Below are positions 1 through 12,132 of a DNA stretch of 64,000 bases, one piece after another. A model generated the notes under the pieces. That model ran no database searches, was not told the DNA's origin, and saw only the letters and a program-made list of their open reading frames with translations. Origin of the DNA: Amycolatopsis aidingensis (GTDB lineage: Bacteria; Actinomycetota; Actinomycetes; Mycobacteriales; Pseudonocardiaceae). Numbering within the stretch: the first letter of the stretch is position 1; each line of letters opens with the position of its first letter. Both the position numbers and the translations under genes were made by a program. Location: assembly GCF_018885265.1 (NCBI RefSeq), contig NZ_CP076538.1, positions 2,888,001 to 2,952,000 of the forward strand, given 5' to 3'.

Positions 1-1
1 C

Positions 2-1072
2 ATCGTGCACCGCGACGTGAAACCGGGCAACATCATGGTGACCGCGGGCGGCCGGGTGAAGCTCACCGACTTCGGCATCGCGCAGGCGGTGGACGACCCG
101 CGGCTGACCACCAGCGGGATGATCGTCGGCTCACCCGCCTTCATGGCCCCGGAGCGGGTCGCCGGGCACGAGGCGCTGCCGGCCTCCGACCTGTGGTCGC
201 TTGGCGCCACCCTGTTCTTCGCGGTGGAGGGGCTGGTCGCCTTCGAGCGGCCGACCACCGCGGCCACCCTGCACGCGATCATGAACGAGGTCCCGTACCT
301 CACCCACGCGCAGGGCCCGCTGGCCTCGGCGATCATGGGGCTGCTGATCTCCAGCCCGGAGGCCAGGCTGTCCGCCCAGCAGGCGCGCGGGCTGCTGTCC
401 ATGGCGGGTGCCCAGTCCGGGGTGTCCACCCCGCCCGGCGGGCAGCACACCGCGCTGTACTCCGGCGCGGCGCCCACCATGGTCGGCGGGCACACCGGCC
501 CCCGGCAGCCGCCACCGGGCCGGACCAGGCGCAACCTGCTGCTGGCAGGCGGCGCGGTGGCGGCCGTCGCCCTGCTGGTCGGCGGCCTCTTCCTGGGCAA
601 ATGGCTCTTCGAACCGGATCCGGAAGTCGATCCGGCCATGCTGCCGACCATGACCTACGGCAAGGGTGGCGACCTCAAAATCGAGGACGACGGCGGGGAC
701 TGGTGCTACGACGGCCAGCTGCGCCTGGGCTACCAGCTGAGTAGCGCGGACTGCGATGAACCGTACAACCTGCAGCGCTACGACCGGGTGACCGCGCTGG
801 GCAACGATCGCGACCGCGACAATGCCCCGGTGGAGTACCCCGCGGAGCAGGACCTGCGCGCGTTCGCCGAGGCGCACTGCGCGATGAGCTTCCACAGCAA
901 CACGATCAAACCGGACAAGCGGGACCGGCTGCGCTACGCCGCGCTCATCCCGGCGCAGGAGGAGTGGGAGTTCATCCCGGAGAGCGACAACCCGAACCGG
1001 CAGGTGATCTGCGTGGCCGAGTCGGCCTCCGGTGCCCAGCTGAACGGCTACGTGGCCAACGGTGTCCGGTAG
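2..1072 (+). CDS. Serine/threonine protein kinase, PknB-like receptor type (5' truncated)
   Basis: C-terminal 356 residues of a membrane Ser/Thr kinase whose start lies outside the window. The catalytic loop HRDVKPGN is at the very beginning (residues 3-10), DFG at about 23-25, the activation loop carries a TTSG pair, and the APE motif is at about 49-51. After the kinase lobe comes a Pro/Gly-rich linker, one membrane segment at about residues 178-200, and an extracellular region of about 155 residues with four cysteines (WCYDG, ADCDE, AHCAM, VICVAE), which could form two disulfides. By family knowledge it phosphorylates Thr residues and the outer domain senses an unknown ligand. That domain has no PASTA repeats and I do not recognise it. 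The frame opens at base 2. Confidence 0.9.
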   Translation: MVHRDVKPGNIMVTAGGRVKLTDFGIAQAVDDPRLTTSGMIVGSPAFMAPERVAGHEALPASDLWSLGATLFFAVEGLVAFERPTTAATLHAIMNEVPYLTHAQGPLASAIMGLLISSPEARLSAQQARGLLSMAGAQSGVSTPPGGQHTALYSGAAPTMVGGHTGPRQPPPGRTRRNLLLAGGAVAAVALLVGGLFLGKWLFEPDPEVDPAMLPTMTYGKGGDLKIEDDGGDWCYDGQLRLGYQLSSADCDEPYNLQRYDRVTALGNDRDRDNAPVEYPAEQDLRAFAEAHCAMSFHSNTIKPDKRDRLRYAALIPAQEEWEFIPESDNPNRQVICVAESASGAQLNGYVANGVR

Positions 1073-1189
1073 CGGCCCCGCAGAAGTTCCGGTGCCGGGC
1101 GCGGGCGGCGAACGATCCTTCGCCGTCCAGCGGGCGGTGGCGTGTGATCCCGGCGCCCCTGCAGGTCGGCGCCCTGAATCCCGGTATGA

Positions 1190-3921
<2,732 letters not shown>

Positions 3922-3922
3922 C

Positions 3923-3980
3923 TCGGGTTCGCGGGCGCGTCAGCGCCGCCTGCCCGCTGCGACCAGGAGCGCGAACCCGA
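3923..3980. terminator. Inverted repeat after rnj
   Basis: TCGGGTTCGCG (3923-3933) pairs perfectly with CGCGAACCCGA (3970-3980), an 11-bp stem with a GC-rich 36-nt interior that can form smaller stems. It lies between convergent transcription units and has no T tract, so it would be a GC-hairpin terminator, possibly working both ways. Confidence 0.45.
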
Positions 3981-4047
3981 CGGTGAGGACCTGTGCCAGC
4001 AGCGCGCGGCGGGCCCGGCGCTGCTCGGCTCGAGTGGTGGGGTGCAT
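3940..4047 (-). CDS. Possible 35-residue small membrane protein
   Basis: A short ORF downstream of the DMT exporter and in the same direction. It has a strongly basic first half (HPTTRAEQRRARR), a hydrophobic stretch (ALLAQVLTVGFALLVAA) and an Arg-rich end, a layout typical of tiny single-pass membrane peptides. CAGACT lies 7 nt before the ATG, like the leaderless starts elsewhere in the window. Against it: the 3' part overlaps the 3923-3980 inverted repeat, and such short ORFs arise easily at this GC content. No family recognised. Confidence 0.25.
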   Translation of the reverse strand: MHPTTRAEQRRARRALLAQVLTVGFALLVAAGRRR

Positions 4048-4133
4048 GGTCCCGAGTCTGCTGGGCACGTCGCCGCATGGCGTCCCTCCCCGGACCGGTT
4101 TCCCTCCCTCCCGGGGTGGATACGGCGGGCACG

Positions 4134-5114
4134 CTACCCGGGCGATACCGGTAGCGGTTCCCCGCCGGGATGCCGGGGGCCGGGGTCGTTCAGCTGCACC
4201 AGGGTGGCACCGCCGAGCAGCACGGCCGCACCGAGCACCTGTGACCAGCTGAGCGCCTCGCCCAGCAGCAGCCAGGCCGCGGTCGCGGCGACCACCGGTT
4301 CCAGCAGCGCGAGCACGCTGGCCACCGACGCGGGCAGGTGCCGCAGCGAGGTGATTCCGGCCAGGTATGCCAGCGCGGTGGCGACCACGGCGACCAGCAC
4401 CAGCAGCACCCACACCGGCGGATGCCACGGCCCGAACGCGGCGGGTGCGGTGAGTACCTCGGCCGGCATGGTCCACGGCGGCGCCACCGCGCATACGGCC
4501 ACCGCGCCGACCAGCATGCCCCAGGTGACCATGCCGAGCGGGTGCCGGGTGGACACCCCGCGCTCGCCGAGCAGGAAGTAGCCAGCCGAGCACAACGCGG
4601 CGCCGAGCCCGGCCAGCAGGCCGACCGGGTCCAGCCGCAGCCCCGAGCCGACCTGCGCGACCATGGCCAGGCCGAGCATGGCCAGCGCGATGCCGATCCA
4701 CATCGGCCTTGGCAGCCGCACCCTGCGCACGAACCGGACCCAGAGGGCCACCAGCACCGGTGAGGTGAACTCCAGCAGGATCGCAACCCCAACCGGGATG
4801 CGCGCGGCCGCGATGAAGTAGCACAGCTGCACCCCGGCCACGCCGAGCAGGCCGTAGGCCACCAGCAACGGCCACTCCCCACGGCGCACCCGCAGCAGCG
4901 AGGGCCGGACCACCGCCACACCCGCCACCAGCAGTGCCGCGGCCAGCCCGATCCGGGCCGCGGCTACCTGCTCCGGGGCGAGCCCGGCCAGCATCGCAGG
5001 CTTGCCGATGGCGCCCGAGCTGCCGAAGCAGACCGAGGCGAGAACGATCAGCGTCGTGCCGCGGGCCCGGCTGGGGACGAAACCGGATGAGCGCCGGGAG
5101 AGATCGGTGACCAC
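4134..5114 (-). CDS. EamA/DMT family transporter
   Basis: A 326-residue integral membrane protein of the drug/metabolite transporter superfamily with about ten hydrophobic segments in two EamA repeats (about residues 18-150 and 165-300), the normal RhaT/YdcZ-like architecture. These proteins are proton-coupled exporters of amino acids, purines or other small metabolites. The substrate cannot be inferred here. The GTG start at 5114 is preceded by TACGCT with a 6-nt gap, consistent with a leaderless mRNA. The C-terminal tail is short and Pro/Gly-rich. Confidence 0.85.
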   Translation of the reverse strand: MVTDLSRRSSGFVPSRARGTTLIVLASVCFGSSGAIGKPAMLAGLAPEQVAAARIGLAAALLVAGVAVVRPSLLRVRRGEWPLLVAYGLLGVAGVQLCYFIAAARIPVGVAILLEFTSPVLVALWVRFVRRVRLPRPMWIGIALAMLGLAMVAQVGSGLRLDPVGLLAGLGAALCSAGYFLLGERGVSTRHPLGMVTWGMLVGAVAVCAVAPPWTMPAEVLTAPAAFGPWHPPVWVLLVLVAVVATALAYLAGITSLRHLPASVASVLALLEPVVAATAAWLLLGEALSWSQVLGAAVLLGGATLVQLNDPGPRHPGGEPLPVSPG

Positions 5115-5120
5115 CCGGCG

Positions 5121-5126
5121 AGCGTA
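5121..5126 (-). promoter_or_regulatory. -10 box for leaderless EamA gene
   Basis: TACGCT on the minus strand, 6 nt upstream of the GTG start at 5114. No ribosome binding site precedes the start. Confidence 0.45.
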
Positions 5127-5165
5127 TGTCCCGGCCCTGGCAGCACCGAACGAATATCCGGCCGG

Positions 5166-6113
5166 TCAAGGGCGCCAGGGGCTGCGGGTGTCGGTCGGCC
5201 TGGTCGGGTCGTGGAAACGCGGCCGGTCCGGTTCCCCACGGCGCAGCGGGACCAGCCCTTCGGTGATCGCTCGCATGATCTTGGCGTGCGCTCGTACCGC
5301 ATGCCCCGGAGCGCCCGAGGTGAACTCGGAGAGGTCCACCGGCTCGCCGAAATGCACCCGGAAGACCGGCCTGCGCAGCGGCGCGGTCAGCCCGGAGCGG
5401 GCCAGCGGCAGCACGTCCCTGATCCCGGTGACGGTCTCGGTGCCCCAGTACACCGCCTCGTGCGCGCCCCACTGGCTGATCGGTACCACCGGGGTGCCAG
5501 CGGCCAGCGCGAGCCGGGCGGTCCCGGTCTTGCCCCGCTCCGGCCACAGGCCCGGATCATGGCTGATCCGGCCCTCGGGGTAGACGATGATCGGCTCGCG
5601 GGTGGCGCGCAGGGCCTCGGTGGCCGCGGTGAACTGCTCCACCGCGGTCGCCTTGCCCCGGTCCACCCGCAGGTGCCCGCTGGCCCGTAGCGCCGGGCCC
5701 AGCACCGGGGCGTCCAGCAGCCCGCCCGCCAGCAGGAACCGTGGCGCGATGCCGATCCGGCGGCATGCGGCCATCAGCACGAACGCGTCGAACACCCCGA
5801 TGTGATTCGCGGCCATCAGCAGCGGCCGCCCGCGCAGCTCGCCCGGGAGACCGCCGGTGACCCGCAGCCTGCCCGCCAGGTTCACCACGGCGGTGTCGAT
5901 GGCCAGCATCGCGCGCCAGATCGGGGGCGTGCGCTGGCCGCTGCCCCGGCGTGTCGGCTCGTTGTCGGCGTCATGCAGCGCGAACATGGTGCAGAGCATG
6001 GCATGCGGGTGTTCCTGCCCGGACGCCCGCTCCGGTGCCGGTGCTGCGAGTGATGTCACGGGGACAAATGTTTCGGGTGCGTCCCGAGTGGCAGCAGTGA
6101 TCACAGTGGTCAA
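5166..6113 (-). CDS. Lysophospholipid acyltransferase (PlsC-like)
   Basis: A 315-residue glycerolipid acyltransferase. NHIGVFD is the catalytic NHx4D motif, and YPEGRIS provides the second glycerophosphate-binding motif. Family members transfer an acyl chain from acyl-CoA or acyl-ACP to lysophosphatidate or related acceptors at the membrane. About 75 residues precede the acyltransferase core and are probably disordered. The start is uncertain: TTG at 6113 has TACGGT 6 nt upstream (leaderless pattern), and a GTG three codons further in is the alternative. It is divergent from ftsK with only 18 bp between the starts, so their promoters must overlap. A second PlsC-type gene lies at 53129. Confidence 0.85.
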   Translation of the reverse strand: MTTVITAATRDAPETFVPVTSLAAPAPERASGQEHPHAMLCTMFALHDADNEPTRRGSGQRTPPIWRAMLAIDTAVVNLAGRLRVTGGLPGELRGRPLLMAANHIGVFDAFVLMAACRRIGIAPRFLLAGGLLDAPVLGPALRASGHLRVDRGKATAVEQFTAATEALRATREPIIVYPEGRISHDPGLWPERGKTGTARLALAAGTPVVPISQWGAHEAVYWGTETVTGIRDVLPLARSGLTAPLRRPVFRVHFGEPVDLSEFTSGAPGHAVRAHAKIMRAITEGLVPLRRGEPDRPRFHDPTRPTDTRSPWRP

Positions 6114-6131
6114 ACGGTTACCGTAGGAGGT

Positions 6132-8678
6132 ATGGCGAGCGGGTCGGTGACAAAGGGACCTGGTAAAGGACCTAGCAAGGGACGCAGTACGTCACGTGGT
6201 GGCGGGCGCGGTACGGCGCCGGCCAAGGGCGCGCGCGGTTCCGGCAGGTCACGCCCGGCACCCGCGCGGACCTCCGCCCGCAAACCGCAGGCCCGCAAGC
6301 CCGCGGCCCGGCGTTCTTCCTCCGGTGGCGGGCTCGGCAAGGCGGTACGCGGCGGCTGGAACCTGCTGGCCAAGGGCCTCGGCGGGCTCGCCCGCACCAT
6401 CGGACGTAGCCGGGAGCTGGAAGCCGAGCACCGGCGGGACGGGCTGGCGCTCGGACTGGTCGCGCTCGGGCTGATCGTGGCGGTCGGGATGTGGTGGCAG
6501 GCCGCGGGCCCGATCGGCCAGTGGGTCGCGATCGGCACCCGCAGCGTGTTCGGGGCGGGCTCGGTGACCCTGCCGCTGGCCCTGTTCGTGATCGCGGTCG
6601 CGCTGATGCGCACCGAACCGAAGCCGGAGACCCGCCCGCGGATGGTGATCGGCAGCCTGCTGGTCACCCTGTCCGTGCTCGGCCTGCTGCACCTGTTCAA
6701 CGGCAAGCCGGATGCCGGTGAGGACCAGATGTACGCGGGCGGCTGGCTCGGCTGGTTCTCCGGCGGGCTGCTGGCCAAGGGCGTCACCTCCTGGGTGGCC
6801 GTGCCGCTGCTGATCCTCGCCCTGGGATACGGCGTGCTGGTCTTCACCGCCACCCCGGTCCGGGAGATCCCGCAACGGCTGCGGGACTGGGGGCTGGATC
6901 CGGAGGAGCGCGAGGCGGCCGAGGCCGAGCGCAGGGCCATCGCCGAGGAGCGGGCCGCGGTCACCGAGGCGGACACCGCAGCCGTCCGGCTGCGTAAGCC
7001 GTCCCGGCGCAGGCAGGGCAGCGGTACCGAGGACGGCCCGGCCGCCGCGAGCGCGGCCGGGGCGGACACCACGCCCGCCGAGCCCGCGGCCAGCAAGGCG
7101 AAGGCCAAGCCGATCGAGGTCCCCGAACAGCAGCCGAAGTCCCGCAAGGGCGAGCAGACCGCGCTGGCGGTCACCCGGACCGTCGAGGGCGACTACAAGC
7201 TGCCTTCGCCCGACCTGCTCACCCTCGGCGAGGCGCCGAAGAGCCGGAGCAAGGCCAACGACGCCATGATCGAGGCGATCGCCGGGGTGCTGGAACAGTT
7301 CAATGTGGACGCCCAGGTCACCGGATTCACCCGGGGGCCGACGGTCACCCGGTACGAGGTCGAGCTCGGGCCGGGGGTGAAGGTCGAGAAGATCACCGCG
7401 CTGACCAAGAACATCGCCTACGCCGCGGCCACCGACAACGTGCGGCTGCTGGCGCCGATCCCCGGCAAGTCCGCGGTCGGGATCGAGGTGCCCAACTCCG
7501 ACCGGGAGATGGTGCGGCTTGGCGACGTGCTGCGCTCGACCAAGGCTGCCAAGGACGAGCATCCGATGGTGATCGGGCTCGGCAAGGACATCGAGGGCCA
7601 CTTCGTCACCGCGAACCTGACCAAGATGCCGCACCTGCTGGTGGCCGGTTCCACCGGCTCCGGTAAGTCCAGCTTCGTGAACTCGATGCTGGTCTCGCTG
7701 CTGGCCAGGGCCACCCCGGACGAGTGCAGGATGATCCTGATCGACCCGAAGATGGTCGAGCTGACCCCCTACGAGGGGATCCCGCACCTGATCACCCCCA
7801 TCATCACCCAGCCGAAGAAGGCCGCGGCCGCGCTGGCCTGGCTGGTGGAGGAGATGGAGCAGCGCTACCAGGACATGCAGGCCAACCGGGTCCGGCATAT
7901 CGACGACTTCAACAGCAAGGTGCGCTCCGGGGACATCACCGCCCCACCCGGCAGCGAGCGCGAGTACGAGCCCTACCCCTACATCCTGGCGATCGTGGAC
8001 GAGCTCGCCGACCTGATGATGACCGCGCCGCGGGATGTGGAGGACGCGGTCGTCCGGATCACCCAGAAGGCCCGCGCGGCCGGCATCCACCTGGTGCTGG
8101 CCACCCAGCGGCCCTCGGTGGACGTGGTGACCGGGCTGATCAAGACCAACGTCCCCTCCCGGCTGGCGTTCGCCACCTCCTCGCTCACCGACTCCCGGGT
8201 CATCCTGGACCAGCCAGGGGCGGAGAAGCTGATCGGCATGGGCGATGCCCTGTACCTGCCGATGGGCGCGGGCAAGCCGGCCCGGATCCAGGGCAGCTTC
8301 GTCGGCGACGACGAGATCAGCGCGATCGTCAACTTCACCAAGGAGCAGGCGGAGCCGGACTACACCGACGGGGTCACCGCGGCCAAGGCCGGCGAGAAGA
8401 AGGAGATCGACTCCGAGATCGGTGACGACCTGGACGTGCTGCTGCAGGCCGCGGAGCTGGTGGTCACCTCGCAGTTCGGGTCCACCTCGATGCTGCAGCG
8501 CAAGCTGCGGGTCGGCTTCGCCAAGGCGGGCAGGCTGATGGACCTGCTGGAGACGAGGGGAGTGGTCGGCCCCTCCGAGGGCTCCAAGGCCAGGGACGTG
8601 CTGGTCAAGCCGGAGGAGCTGGAGTCGGCGTTGTACGCCATCCGCGGCGGCCCACCCCCGGAGGACGCCGAGGCCTAG
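6132..8678 (+). CDS. ftsK: DNA translocase FtsK/SpoIIIE
   Basis: An 848-residue septal DNA pump that clears chromosome ends from the closing division septum. In order: a basic Arg/Lys/Gly-rich N-terminus (1-75), four membrane segments (about 100-250), an Ala/Glu-rich linker, and the RecA-type motor with Walker [10 protein letters not shown] (506-514) and Walker B ending in D623-E624. Last comes a winged-helix gamma domain (about 770-830, with [18 protein letters not shown]) that reads the polar KOPS DNA motif. All parts are intact. The ATG is 3 nt after TAGGAGG. A GC hairpin terminator follows at 8730. In M. tuberculosis ftsK is also next to argA. Confidence 0.96.
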   Translation: MASGSVTKGPGKGPSKGRSTSRGGGRGTAPAKGARGSGRSRPAPARTSARKPQARKPAARRSSSGGGLGKAVRGGWNLLAKGLGGLARTIGRSRELEAEHRRDGLALGLVALGLIVAVGMWWQAAGPIGQWVAIGTRSVFGAGSVTLPLALFVIAVALMRTEPKPETRPRMVIGSLLVTLSVLGLLHLFNGKPDAGEDQMYAGGWLGWFSGGLLAKGVTSWVAVPLLILALGYGVLVFTATPVREIPQRLRDWGLDPEEREAAEAERRAIAEERAAVTEADTAAVRLRKPSRRRQGSGTEDGPAAASAAGADTTPAEPAASKAKAKPIEVPEQQPKSRKGEQTALAVTRTVEGDYKLPSPDLLTLGEAPKSRSKANDAMIEAIAGVLEQFNVDAQVTGFTRGPTVTRYEVELGPGVKVEKITALTKNIAYAAATDNVRLLAPIPGKSAVGIEVPNSDREMVRLGDVLRSTKAAKDEHPMVIGLGKDIEGHFVTANLTKMPHLLVAGSTGSGKSSFVNSMLVSLLARATPDECRMILIDPKMVELTPYEGIPHLITPIITQPKKAAAALAWLVEEMEQRYQDMQANRVRHIDDFNSKVRSGDITAPPGSEREYEPYPYILAIVDELADLMMTAPRDVEDAVVRITQKARAAGIHLVLATQRPSVDVVTGLIKTNVPSRLAFATSSLTDSRVILDQPGAEKLIGMGDALYLPMGAGKPARIQGSFVGDDEISAIVNFTKEQAEPDYTDGVTAAKAGEKKEIDSEIGDDLDVLLQAAELVVTSQFGSTSMLQRKLRVGFAKAGRLMDLLETRGVVGPSEGSKARDVLVKPEELESALYAIRGGPPPEDAEA

Positions 8679-8729
8679 CGGCGTGTTTGCCGTTCCGGTA
8701 CGTGCGCGCGCCGCGGCAGGGCCCGCACC

Positions 8730-8759
8730 CCCGGGCCGGCCCGAGGCTTCCGGCCCGGG
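8730..8759. terminator. Bidirectional hairpin between ftsK and phospholipase gene
   Basis: CCCGGGCCGG (8730-8739) and CCGGCCCGGG (8750-8759) form a perfect 10-bp stem with a 10-nt loop, between two convergent genes. Confidence 0.6.
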
Positions 8760-8773
8760 AGACGCGGTTCAGC

Positions 8774-9214
8774 TCAGCTGGCGCCGAACTGGCGGACGGC
8801 CTGGTAGTAGGTCCATGCGGCGCCGTTGCAGGCCCAGCGGCCCGCGCAGATGGTCTTCATGTCGTCGTAGAAGTTGTCGTCGATCCGCTTGCGGTTCGGC
8901 TCGGAGAACCGGCCCTGCCGCTTGTAGTTGCGGTAGCCGAAGTCGTGCCGGTGGCAGGCGCGGGTGAAGTCGTACCCCAGTGGCTTGTCCGGGGACCACG
9001 AGCAGGCGTCGGAGGACCAGTCCAGCTGGCCCTGGTACGGCCGGTCGGCTCTGATCTGCGCGAACTGGGACAGGGACTTGCCGTACAGGTAGTCGTCGGT
9101 CACGGCCCGGATGTCGGTGGCCTGCGCGGTGCCTGCACCGAGGACGAGCGCGGTGCCGACGGCGGTCGCAGCGGCCAGCCGCCGGAACGTGCTGCGCACG
9201 GTAGTCACGGACAT
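8774..9214 (-). CDS. Secreted prokaryotic phospholipase A2
   Basis: A 146-residue exported enzyme with a Sec signal peptide (Arg pair, hydrophobic core, cleavage after AQA at about 32). The mature chain of about 114 residues matches Streptomyces-type PLA2 in size. CHRHDFGYRNYK at 87-98 contains the His90-Asp91 catalytic pair, with Asp91 expected to bind calcium. Cysteines 71 and 87, plus two in KTICAGRWAC, would make two disulfides. It hydrolyses the sn-2 ester of phospholipids. A perfect TATAAT lies about 85 bp upstream. Secreted lipase activity next to housekeeping ftsK is probably positional only. Confidence 0.9.
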   Translation of the reverse strand: MSVTTVRSTFRRLAAATAVGTALVLGAGTAQATDIRAVTDDYLYGKSLSQFAQIRADRPYQGQLDWSSDACSWSPDKPLGYDFTRACHRHDFGYRNYKRQGRFSEPNRKRIDDNFYDDMKTICAGRWACNGAAWTYYQAVRQFGAS

Positions 9215-9267
9215 GAGGTTCCCTCGCTGATCGTTTTCGACAGGGCGTGATCAGCTTCCGGGTTCGG

Positions 9268-9296
9268 CCTCCGCGGGACCTACCGCCGAGCGGAGG
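9268..9296 (-). terminator. Hairpin after argA / in phospholipase leader
   Basis: CCTCCGC and GCGGAGG form a 7-bp stem with a 15-nt loop, 14 nt past the argA stop. It either ends argA transcripts or folds in the 5' leader of the phospholipase mRNA, because the TATAAT at 9297 lies immediately upstream. Confidence 0.4.
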
Positions 9297-9302
9297 ATTA
9301 TA
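9297..9302 (-). promoter_or_regulatory. TATAAT -10 box for phospholipase gene
   Basis: A perfect TATAAT on the minus strand, rare in DNA this GC-rich. No good -35 is visible at the expected distance, inside the 3' end of argA. Transcription would start near 9290, giving a leader of about 75 nt. Confidence 0.4.
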
Positions 9303-9310
9303 CGTGAATA

Positions 9311-9874
9311 TCACTCCACGGTGTGGTGAGGACCAGCTGTACCGCGCGGGTCCACTGCGGATTCACGCAGGTCAAGGAGCATGCGGGTGTTGCCGAGAGT
9401 GTTCGGCTTCACGAACGGCAGATCGAGGAACTCGGCCACACCGGCGTCCGCCGAGCGCCGCATCTCCTCGTAGACCTCGTTCGGCACCGGGGTCCCGTCG
9501 ATCTCGGTGAAGCCGTGCCGGGTGAAGAAGCCGGTCTCGAAGGTCAGCACGAACAGCCGTGGCAGCCCCAGCTCCCGCGCCAGCTCGATGAGCCGGGCGA
9601 CCAGCGCGTGCCCGATGCCGCGGCCCCGCATCGTCCGGTCCACCGCCACGGTGCGGATCTCGGCCAGGTCCTCCCAGAGCACATGCAGCGCGCCGCACCC
9701 GACCAGTTCGCCCTCCAGTTCGGCGACCCAGAACTCCTGCACGTCCTCGTACAGCGTGACCAGGTTTTTCTCCAGCAGCACGCGCCCGGCGTCGGAGTCC
9801 ACCAAGGACTTGATCTTGCGGACGTCGGCGATCCGGGCACGGCGGACTACGGGTGCGGAAGATCCATGGGCCAC
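9311..9874 (-). CDS. argA: Amino-acid N-acetyltransferase (short ArgA type)
   Basis: A 187-residue GNAT protein matching the short actinobacterial N-acetylglutamate synthase (Rv2747 type), which lacks the amino-acid-kinase domain of classical ArgA. It would acetylate glutamate or glutamine with acetyl-CoA to begin arginine synthesis. The acetyl-CoA loop is in VDRTMRGRGIGHALV (about 78-92), followed by LFVLTFETGFFTRHGF typical of this family. The GTG start at 9874 follows TAAGTT by 6 nt (leaderless), and this start gives the full GNAT fold. The neighbourhood (ftsK, then pgsA and clgR nearby) matches M. tuberculosis. Confidence 0.88.
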   Translation of the reverse strand: MAHGSSAPVVRRARIADVRKIKSLVDSDAGRVLLEKNLVTLYEDVQEFWVAELEGELVGCGALHVLWEDLAEIRTVAVDRTMRGRGIGHALVARLIELARELGLPRLFVLTFETGFFTRHGFTEIDGTPVPNEVYEEMRRSADAGVAEFLDLPFVKPNTLGNTRMLLDLRESAVDPRGTAGPHHTVE

Positions 9875-9880
9875 CCGGCC

Positions 9881-9886
9881 AACTTA
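9881..9886 (-). promoter_or_regulatory. -10 box for leaderless argA
   Basis: TAAGTT on the minus strand, 6 nt before the GTG at 9874. Confidence 0.45.
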
Positions 9887-10019
9887 GCGCTTCGCCGGTC
9901 ACGGGCCCGGCGGTGGCCGGGTACCCCTGCCGAGTGAAGCGGGCAACCCTGCCGCGATGATGGACGTCACCTAGTTCAGTGAGGGCCGGTGACGGCCGAG
10001 GCGCAGCGGAGGAACCCGG

Positions 10020-12074
10020 GTGAACAACGTCGATGTCGCCGAGCCGGCCACCCGTCGCTCGGCGGGGTCCCCCGCACGCCCCCAGGCCCGCAAGTACCGG
10101 CCGGAGCTGCAGGGGCTGCGGGCGCTGGCTGCGGTGCTGGTGGTCGTCTACCACGTGTGGTTCGACCGGATCTCCGGCGGCGTGGACGTGTTCTTCGTGA
10201 TCACCGGCTTCCTGATCACCGGGCAGCTGGTGCGGGCCAGCGAGCGTGGCCGGATCGAGTTCCGGCCGATGTGGGGCCGGATGATCAAGCGGCTGTTCCC
10301 GGCCGCGCTCACCGTGCTGGCCGCGATCATGGTGGTCAGTTTCGCCTTCCTGCCGGAGAGCCGGTGGTTCCAGACCATCAGGGAGGTCGTGGCCTCCGCG
10401 CTGTACGTGGAGAACTGGCGGCTGGCCGTGGACTCGGTGGACTACTTCGCCCAGCACCACACCGCCAGCGTGGTGCAGCACTTCTGGTCGCTCTCCATCC
10501 AGGGCCAGTTCTACCTGGTGTGGCCCCTGCTGGTCGCCCTCGTCGCGCTGGCGGCCAGGGCGGCGGGCCGCAGCGTGCGTACCGGGGTGCTGGTCATGCT
10601 GGTGACCACCTTCGCCGCCTCGCTGGCGTACTCGGTCCTGCTCACCTGGCAGAACCAGCCGCTGGCCTACTTCCACTCGCTGACCAGGGTATGGGAGTTC
10701 GCGCTCGGCGGCCTGCTGGCGCTGGCCATCGACGCCATCGTGCTGCCCCGGCTGCTGCGGATCCTGCTCGGCTGGATCGGGGTGCTCGGGCTCGCCTCCT
10801 GCGGGATGCTGCTGCAGGTCGGCACGGTCTTCCCGGGATACGCGGCGTTGTGGCCGACGATGGCGGCGGTACTGGTGATCGTCGCGGGGGCGACCGGCAG
10901 CCGGGCGGGCGCCGACCGGATCCTGGCCGCCAGGCCGCTGGAGTACCTCGGCAACATCAGCTACGCGCTGTACCTGTGGCACTGGCCGGTGCTGCTGTTC
11001 TACCTGGTGATCCGGGACCGGGAGGAGGTCGGCTGGCGGGGCGGCGCCGTCGTCATCGGCCTGTCCTTCCTGCTGGCCGCGCTGACCTATCACCTGGTGG
11101 AGAAGCCGGTGCGGGACTCCCGGATCGGGGCAGGCTCCCGGTGGGGTGCCTATCGCTTCGGCGTGGCCACCCTGGTGCCGGTGCTGCTCGCCGCGGGCGC
11201 CTGGCAGGCGGTGGCGACCCAGCGCGTGGGGGAGTCCACGATCGAGATCGGCGATCCCGACCACCCCGGCGCCGCCGCGATGATCCCCGGTTTCACCTAC
11301 ACCGGTGCCGCGGACGTGGAGCCCGCGCCGTCCCTGATCGCGTTGCCCGAGGACTGGGCCGGCATCCCCGGCCCGTGCCCACGGCCCTTGCCCAACGAGG
11401 AGCTCGAGGTCTGTAGCAACGGGATCGACCCGGCCACCGCCGAGAAGCGGGTGGTGGTCGTCGGTGACTCGCACATCCAGCAGTACCTCGCCGCGTTCCT
11501 GCCGATGGCCGAACGGCGCAACTGGCAGCTGTCGGCGATCCTGAAGGGCGCCTGCCCGTTCTCGGTGGACGCCGATGCCATGCCGGGCGACGCCGGATGC
11601 ATCAAGTGGAACGCCGATGTCGCGGACTACCTCGCCGAGACCAAACCGGACGCCGTGGTCACCCTGGCCACCAGGGACGTGCGTGCCGGGCTGACCGAGT
11701 ACACCCCGCCGGGCTACGTCGAGCAGTGGCGGGCTATGGAGCGGGCCGGGATCCCGGTGGTGGCGATCCGGGACAACGCGCGGCACGACTTCTCCGGTCC
11801 GGCCTGCGTGGAGCGGCACGGGCCGGAGTCGGTCGAGTGCAGCACCCCGCGCGGCGAACTGTTCGCCGCGCCGGCGCCCTACACGGCGCTGGCGGACATA
11901 CCGTCGAATGTGTCCTTCCTCGACTTCACCGACTACTACTGCACCGAACAGGCATGCCCCTCGCTGATCGGCAACGTGCTGGTGTACCTGGACGGGCACC
12001 ACCTCAGCGCCACCTACATGGGCACGATGTCGCCCATCATCGAGGAGCAGTTCGTCTCCGCGCTCGGCTGGTGA
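10020..12074 (+). CDS. OafA-type O-acyltransferase with SGNH domain
   Basis: A 684-residue membrane acyltransferase. Residues about 20-375 form an acyltransferase-3 domain with about ten to eleven membrane helices, including the early [21 protein letters not shown] signature region. After a linker, residues about 460-680 form an extracytoplasmic SGNH hydrolase-like domain with GDSH (nucleophile Ser) and a C-terminal DGHHLS carrying the Asp/His pair. Such fusions O-acetylate cell-surface polysaccharide or peptidoglycan. The exact acceptor is unknown. The GTG start lacks a strong SD. No glycan biosynthesis genes are adjacent, so it may modify the general cell wall. Confidence 0.88.
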   Translation: MNNVDVAEPATRRSAGSPARPQARKYRPELQGLRALAAVLVVVYHVWFDRISGGVDVFFVITGFLITGQLVRASERGRIEFRPMWGRMIKRLFPAALTVLAAIMVVSFAFLPESRWFQTIREVVASALYVENWRLAVDSVDYFAQHHTASVVQHFWSLSIQGQFYLVWPLLVALVALAARAAGRSVRTGVLVMLVTTFAASLAYSVLLTWQNQPLAYFHSLTRVWEFALGGLLALAIDAIVLPRLLRILLGWIGVLGLASCGMLLQVGTVFPGYAALWPTMAAVLVIVAGATGSRAGADRILAARPLEYLGNISYALYLWHWPVLLFYLVIRDREEVGWRGGAVVIGLSFLLAALTYHLVEKPVRDSRIGAGSRWGAYRFGVATLVPVLLAAGAWQAVATQRVGESTIEIGDPDHPGAAAMIPGFTYTGAADVEPAPSLIALPEDWAGIPGPCPRPLPNEELEVCSNGIDPATAEKRVVVVGDSHIQQYLAAFLPMAERRNWQLSAILKGACPFSVDADAMPGDAGCIKWNADVADYLAETKPDAVVTLATRDVRAGLTEYTPPGYVEQWRAMERAGIPVVAIRDNARHDFSGPACVERHGPESVECSTPRGELFAAPAPYTALADIPSNVSFLDFTDYYCTEQACPSLIGNVLVYLDGHHLSATYMGTMSPIIEEQFVSALGW

Positions 12075-12119
12075 CCCTGGGCGCCGTGGCCGCGTGGGCC
12101 GGGGCCGTCGCGTGCCCGT

Positions 12120-12125
12120 TACCCT
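12120..12125 (+). promoter_or_regulatory. -10 box for leaderless rimO
   Basis: TACCCT is 7 nt upstream of GTG 12133. It favours that start over an in-frame GTG at 12094, which would overlap this box. Confidence 0.5.
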
Positions 12126-12132
12126 GATCGGC

